This document shows, in pieces, positions 60,541-64,000 of a stretch of 64,000 nucleotides of DNA. Positions within the stretch are counted from its first letter, which is position 1, and each line of letters opens with the position of its first letter. This DNA is from a bacterium. Its GTDB lineage: Bacteria; Cyanobacteriota; Vampirovibrionia; Gastranaerophilales; Gastranaerophilaceae. The stretch spans positions 1 through 64,000 of the forward strand of contig JAFQNF010000026.1 in assembly GCA_017396025.1 (NCBI GenBank), read 5' to 3'. Made by a program: the position numbers and the translations under genes. The notes below the pieces were generated by a model. It worked only from the letters and a program-made list of their open reading frames with translations, did no database searches and had not been told where the DNA came from.

Positions 60541-63500
60541 ATGCCAACTACTAATTCAACCGACCATTATCTTAATTGGTATAAAGCTGGTGGAGATGAC
60601 AACTCAAGTATAGATGAATGGGTATGTACAAATACAGGTAACCAATCAAGAAAAAAAGGCTTACCTATTCTTCAAACCACATATACTTTAAGTTCAAGCA
60701 AAAGCGATCCTGTAATTAACGCAAGGTTGTTAGATTGGAACGATGCAATATATTTAGGCGGACACGAAATAAGAGTGAAATCTAATGATATTGACGTTGA
60801 TTTAGGACAATCACCGATAGATCCTGAGGCAGGATATACAGTATATGGACATCCTGATAAATTTGTATATGACTATCAACAAAAATGGAACAACTGCGGT
60901 GTTGTATCTTCTCTAAACATTTTATCAATGGCAGGAAAGAAAGACATTGTAGAACTTACATCTTCTTATGCTAGTTACTTATCAAACCCAACGGTTAAAA
61001 CCCAAACAGTAATTGAATGGGATGAGAAAACTGGTTCTTGGGTAATGGAAGAAAAAACAGTTACAACATATCCTAAAGCTCAAACAGAATCAGAAGATGC
61101 ATTCCTATTGTGGGCTGTTCAAAATTCTCACAACGACCAAAAATGGTATGATGATAGATTTGTAAGTGGCTATCTAAACAATTTTAGCGATACATTAAAA
61201 AGACAAGAAGTTAAAGACTTCTGTTTCCACACTTTAAATGCAGAAGATTATTTAACAATTGACGATTTACACAAAGTAAAATATACAGAAGTAGGAACAT
61301 CTACATATAAACACATCGATAATATTTTAGAATACTGGGATTGTCCTGCAGATGTTCATCTATATACAGATACAATATATTCAATAGATTCATTAAAAGA
61401 AGCAAATATTGACAAAGTTCTTGATGGCGTAGATATTCTTGTAAAACTAAGAAATACACCTGAAGCTGAAGAAGTCCCTGTCGAATTAAATGCAGCGGTA
61501 GAATTATTCAACCAATCTTTAGACCCACCAAGTGTTGATATAGATACTACAACATTTGCTGACAAATACGACTATGAAGCTGAAAGAACTATTGGTTATA
61601 ACCAATATATGACAGTTAAAACAACAACAACAACCATTAACCAAGAGCCTAAGAAAGAAATGACTCCTGGTGCTGGCGGTGTTCAACTTCCAGGAACAGA
61701 AACAGAAGAAGAATCAAAGACATACGAAGTTGTTGAAGTTGAATATGCAACAAACTTACAAAAATATAGCTACCTCACAGAATTTGATAAATACATCAAA
61801 GAAGGTAAGGGTATAATTTTAAATGGTTCTGCAAACGCGTTCCTTGGTGGCAAAGGTGGCGGACACGCTATTACTTTAACTGGTGTTGTTTGGGGAACTG
61901 TAACAACAAAAACAACAACTTGGTTCATAGATGGCGAAGAAGTTGATGGAACGGCTGAATTTGCAGAGGATATAGTTGGCGTATATGTACTTGACACAGG
62001 CGGTTTCTTAGGCAACGTAGAAGGTTCTCAATTCATATCTTGTGATATGTTATATAAGTTTTTAACAGATTCTGCTTATATTGATACAAGCCCAATGGGT
62101 GAAACTCCTTGGCTTTCTGGTGGTACAACAGATATGATAGTCAACGTAACAAAAGAAAATATCAGAAACTGGGCTGAAAACTTAAACCTAACAGGCAACA
62201 ATAGAAAGAACGTATTAGAAGGTAACGAATCTAACAACATAATTAAAGCTGGCGCTGGTGACGACATACTTAGAGGTATGGGCGGAAATGACTCTATCCA
62301 AGGTGATAGTGGCGACGACGTTATCTATGGTGGCGAAGGAAATGACATATTAACTGGCGGTACTGGCAACGATATCTATATATTTGATGCAAAAGAAAAT
62401 TCAGGGAACGACCTAATTAACGTTGGTTCTGGAAAAGATTCTCTACAATTTGTAAATACAATTGTAGTTAGCAATGACGAATACAATAAACTTGCACTAG
62501 CATTAAAAGAATTTGAGAAAAATGGCACCCCTGTTCCTGAAATTACAGCATCAGAAATAAAAGAAAGCTATAAACATACCGATATTGGAAAAATGTACTA
62601 TCAAAACAGAGATGGTCATTTAGTTATCAAATATGACACAGTTGTTAATAAGGAAGGCGAAACAACTACATATTCAAATTCAATAACAATAAACAATTAT
62701 TTTAAAAAGAATATGTATTCATCAATAAAAGATATTCAAACTCAAACAAGAATATTTAAAGAAGGTGCAGAAAACTATTTAGCATATCCAGATATTATAT
62801 ATGACTTTGTAACTGAGTTCATCCAAAGAGGTTATATTGACTATTTCACAGAAAAAGACAAAAACAATAAAATATCTGGTACAAAATTCAAAGATTACGT
62901 TGCTGGTGGCAATCAAAACGATAATTTAAGTGCTGGTGCTAGTGATGATATTATCTACGGTGGTGCTTGTAACGATACACTAAAAGGTGGCGCTGGCGAT
63001 GATATAATCTACGCTTCCTCTGGTAATGACTCAATATACGGCGAAGCTGGTGTAAACAATATATATTATCAAAGCAAATACGAATCACCATTTAACGAAG
63101 AAATCAATACAAATTATGGTGGCAATGACACAATTGTTTCAGGTAAAGGCGAAGACCATATTTATTTAACAGATTACACAAGAGGTCAATTATCTTATGC
63201 GAAATCTGGAAACAACCTTGTTGTAACATATAACCAAACAACTGGTGCTTCAATTACAATAACAAACTATTTCAGCAAAAAAGGTAAAACATCTGTTAAA
63301 GATATAGTTCTAAAGGATAATACTGGTGTTGACTTAGTATTTGAATATAACTATATCAACTCAATTGTAAATAGAGGTATTGTTGATAATAGAAGTAAAA
63401 GCACAGCAAATGAAACAATAAATGGAAACTACGGTTATGATAAATTAACTGGTGGTAAAGGTAATGACTCAATTGTTGGCGGATTAGGCAACGATACACT

Positions 63501-64000
63501 ATATGGTGGCAACGGTAACGACATATTAGTTGGCGGTTTAGGTGCTGACAAAATGTATGGTCAAGCTGGTGACAACACATATCAATTTGCAGGAAAAGCT
63601 CAAGGTTCAGATATAATATACACAACTGGAAAAGGAACAACAACTCTTGACTTTACTGGTTCTGGCTTAACTTTCAACGAAGTTGGTGCAGCAGGTTGTA
63701 TTGATACATATAGTTATACAAAATCAAAGAACGATTTAATCATTAACTATGCAACAAACTTGCAAGAAGATGACAACGCAACAGTTAAAATTTCTGGTTT
63801 CTTTACTTCAAAGAATAACTTCATATTAAAAGACGGAACAAATTCTTTAAATTTAAAAGAAGATATCGCAATTTATATGGAAGGTAACAAAGAAAAGAAA
63901 ACAAAAATAACAGGTTCTGTATACAATGATTCAATTGTTGCTTATGATTATAACGACACATTAAATGGCGGCAAAGGCAACGACACAATTTCAGGTGGCA
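60541..64000 (+). CDS. Large RTX repeat protein with N-terminal cysteine-protease-like domain (partial, runs off window)
   Basis: At least 1,153 codons without a stop. The ATG has an AGGAGA ribosome binding site. The N-terminal part contains QQKWNNCGVVSSLNI (Cys119) and GGHAITLTGVVWG (His442), then YVLDTGG (Asp485), the order Gln-Cys-His-Asp/Asn of papain-like/C39-type peptidases. Four blocks of GGxGxDxxx calcium-binding repeats follow (near 62250-62390, 62920-63060, 63420-63590 and 63910 on), separated by beta-rich spacer domains (NYF-type). It is probably secreted by a type I system; no HlyB/HlyD/TolC genes are in the window. Protease activity is inferred. Confidence 0.75.
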   Translation, partial: MPTTNSTDHYLNWYKAGGDDNSSIDEWVCTNTGNQSRKKGLPILQTTYTLSSSKSDPVINARLLDWNDAIYLGGHEIRVKSNDIDVDLGQSPIDPEAGYTVYGHPDKFVYDYQQKWNNCGVVSSLNILSMAGKKDIVELTSSYASYLSNPTVKTQTVIEWDEKTGSWVMEEKTVTTYPKAQTESEDAFLLWAVQNSHNDQKWYDDRFVSGYLNNFSDTLKRQEVKDFCFHTLNAEDYLTIDDLHKVKYTEVGTSTYKHIDNILEYWDCPADVHLYTDTIYSIDSLKEANIDKVLDGVDILVKLRNTPEAEEVPVELNAAVELFNQSLDPPSVDIDTTTFADKYDYEAERTIGYNQYMTVKTTTTTINQEPKKEMTPGAGGVQLPGTETEEESKTYEVVEVEYATNLQKYSYLTEFDKYIKEGKGIILNGSANAFLGGKGGGHAITLTGVVWGTVTTKTTTWFIDGEEVDGTAEFAEDIVGVYVLDTGGFLGNVEGSQFISCDMLYKFLTDSAYIDTSPMGETPWLSGGTTDMIVNVTKENIRNWAENLNLTGNNRKNVLEGNESNNIIKAGAGDDILRGMGGNDSIQGDSGDDVIYGGEGNDILTGGTGNDIYIFDAKENSGNDLINVGSGKDSLQFVNTIVVSNDEYNKLALALKEFEKNGTPVPEITASEIKESYKHTDIGKMYYQNRDGHLVIKYDTVVNKEGETTTYSNSITINNYFKKNMYSSIKDIQTQTRIFKEGAENYLAYPDIIYDFVTEFIQRGYIDYFTEKDKNNKISGTKFKDYVAGGNQNDNLSAGASDDIIYGGACNDTLKGGAGDDIIYASSGNDSIYGEAGVNNIYYQSKYESPFNEEINTNYGGNDTIVSGKGEDHIYLTDYTRGQLSYAKSGNNLVVTYNQTTGASITITNYFSKKGKTSVKDIVLKDNTGVDLVFEYNYINSIVNRGIVDNRSKSTANETINGNYGYDKLTGGKGNDSIVGGLGNDTLYGGNGNDILVGGLGADKMYGQAGDNTYQFAGKAQGSDIIYTTGKGTTTLDFTGSGLTFNEVGAAGCIDTYSYTKSKNDLIINYATNLQEDDNATVKISGFFTSKNNFILKDGTNSLNLKEDIAIYMEGNKEKKTKITGSVYNDSIVAYDYNDTLNGGKGNDTISGG

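Noticed and set aside
61356-63643. Minus-strand open frames within the RTX gene
   Set aside because: They are antisense shadows of the Gly/Asp-rich repeat codons; the plus-strand frame is uninterrupted and has motifs.
1-64000. CRISPR array or transposase gene
   Set aside because: No set of regularly spaced identical repeats and no DDE, serine or tyrosine recombinase motif was found in the window.

Overview
The window is AT-rich bacterial chromosome. Several things point to a gut-type non-photosynthetic relative of Cyanobacteria (Vampirovibrionia/'Melainabacteria', Gastranaerophilales-like): an ATP synthase operon with separate b and b' subunits in cyanobacterial order (a-c-b'-b-delta-alpha), an [FeFe]-hydrogenase maturase (HydG) implying fermentative life, type IV pilus genes and a type II pseudopilin with an Ala-Phe cleavage site, and lineage-specific small proteins of unknown function. 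The taxonomic call is inference; no 16S rRNA gene or marker tree is available here.

Layout. 1-4.4 kb: atp operon (minus strand, atpA cut by the window edge) and nadA. 4.5-10.4 kb: uvrA, rpsA, ispH and two small lineage-type proteins. 10.6-17.3 kb, plus strand: a Ser/Thr/Ala-repeat metalloprotease-like protein, hydG, a 474-bp gap filled by two palindromic repeat elements, an ACT protein with its UPF0210 partner, a TPR protein and an SGNH-hydrolase-like protein. 17.3-30.1 kb: a compact 16-gene biosynthesis and export cluster resembling aryl-polyene (APE) clusters. 30.1-42.2 kb: tRNA-Ile, a type IV pilus/type II secretion operon (PilC, PilB, secretin, PilP-like), tRNA-Cys, tRNA-Gly, mntP, rpsP, and a kdsC-like, TPR, lysC operon. 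42.2-58.9 kb: a single-strand structural cassette of a short-tailed phage (T7/BPP-1-like). 59.2-64 kb: a pseudopilin, rlmH and the first 1,153 codons of a large RTX protein that runs off the window.

The APE-like cluster is the main biological system. It has two acyl carrier proteins, a phosphopantetheinyl transferase to activate them, an AMP-ligase fused to a hotdog dehydratase, two ketosynthases with catalytic Cys, a short ketosynthase-like chain-length factor, a ketoreductase, a second dehydratase, a thioesterase, a COG4648-like membrane protein, a LolA-like carrier, an MMPL/RND exporter, an O-methyltransferase, an LpxL-like acyltransferase and a PlsC-like acyltransferase. Together these could prime an acid starter, extend it by ketoreduction and dehydration without enoyl reduction to a polyene, methylate it, and move a lipid-anchored product to the outer membrane. 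No aromatic ammonia-lyase and no glycosyltransferase is present in the cluster.

The phage cassette holds terminase subunits, portal, scaffold, capsid, cement protein, tail tubes, internal virion proteins, tail fibre, a DUF1353 protein and a holin-like protein. It has no integrase, replication, repressor or recognisable lysin gene in the window, so it is a partial prophage or a gene-transfer-agent-like domesticated particle. Between terminase and portal sits an unusual module: a protein of unknown function, two membrane proteins, and a decayed second copy of the first protein's C-terminus.
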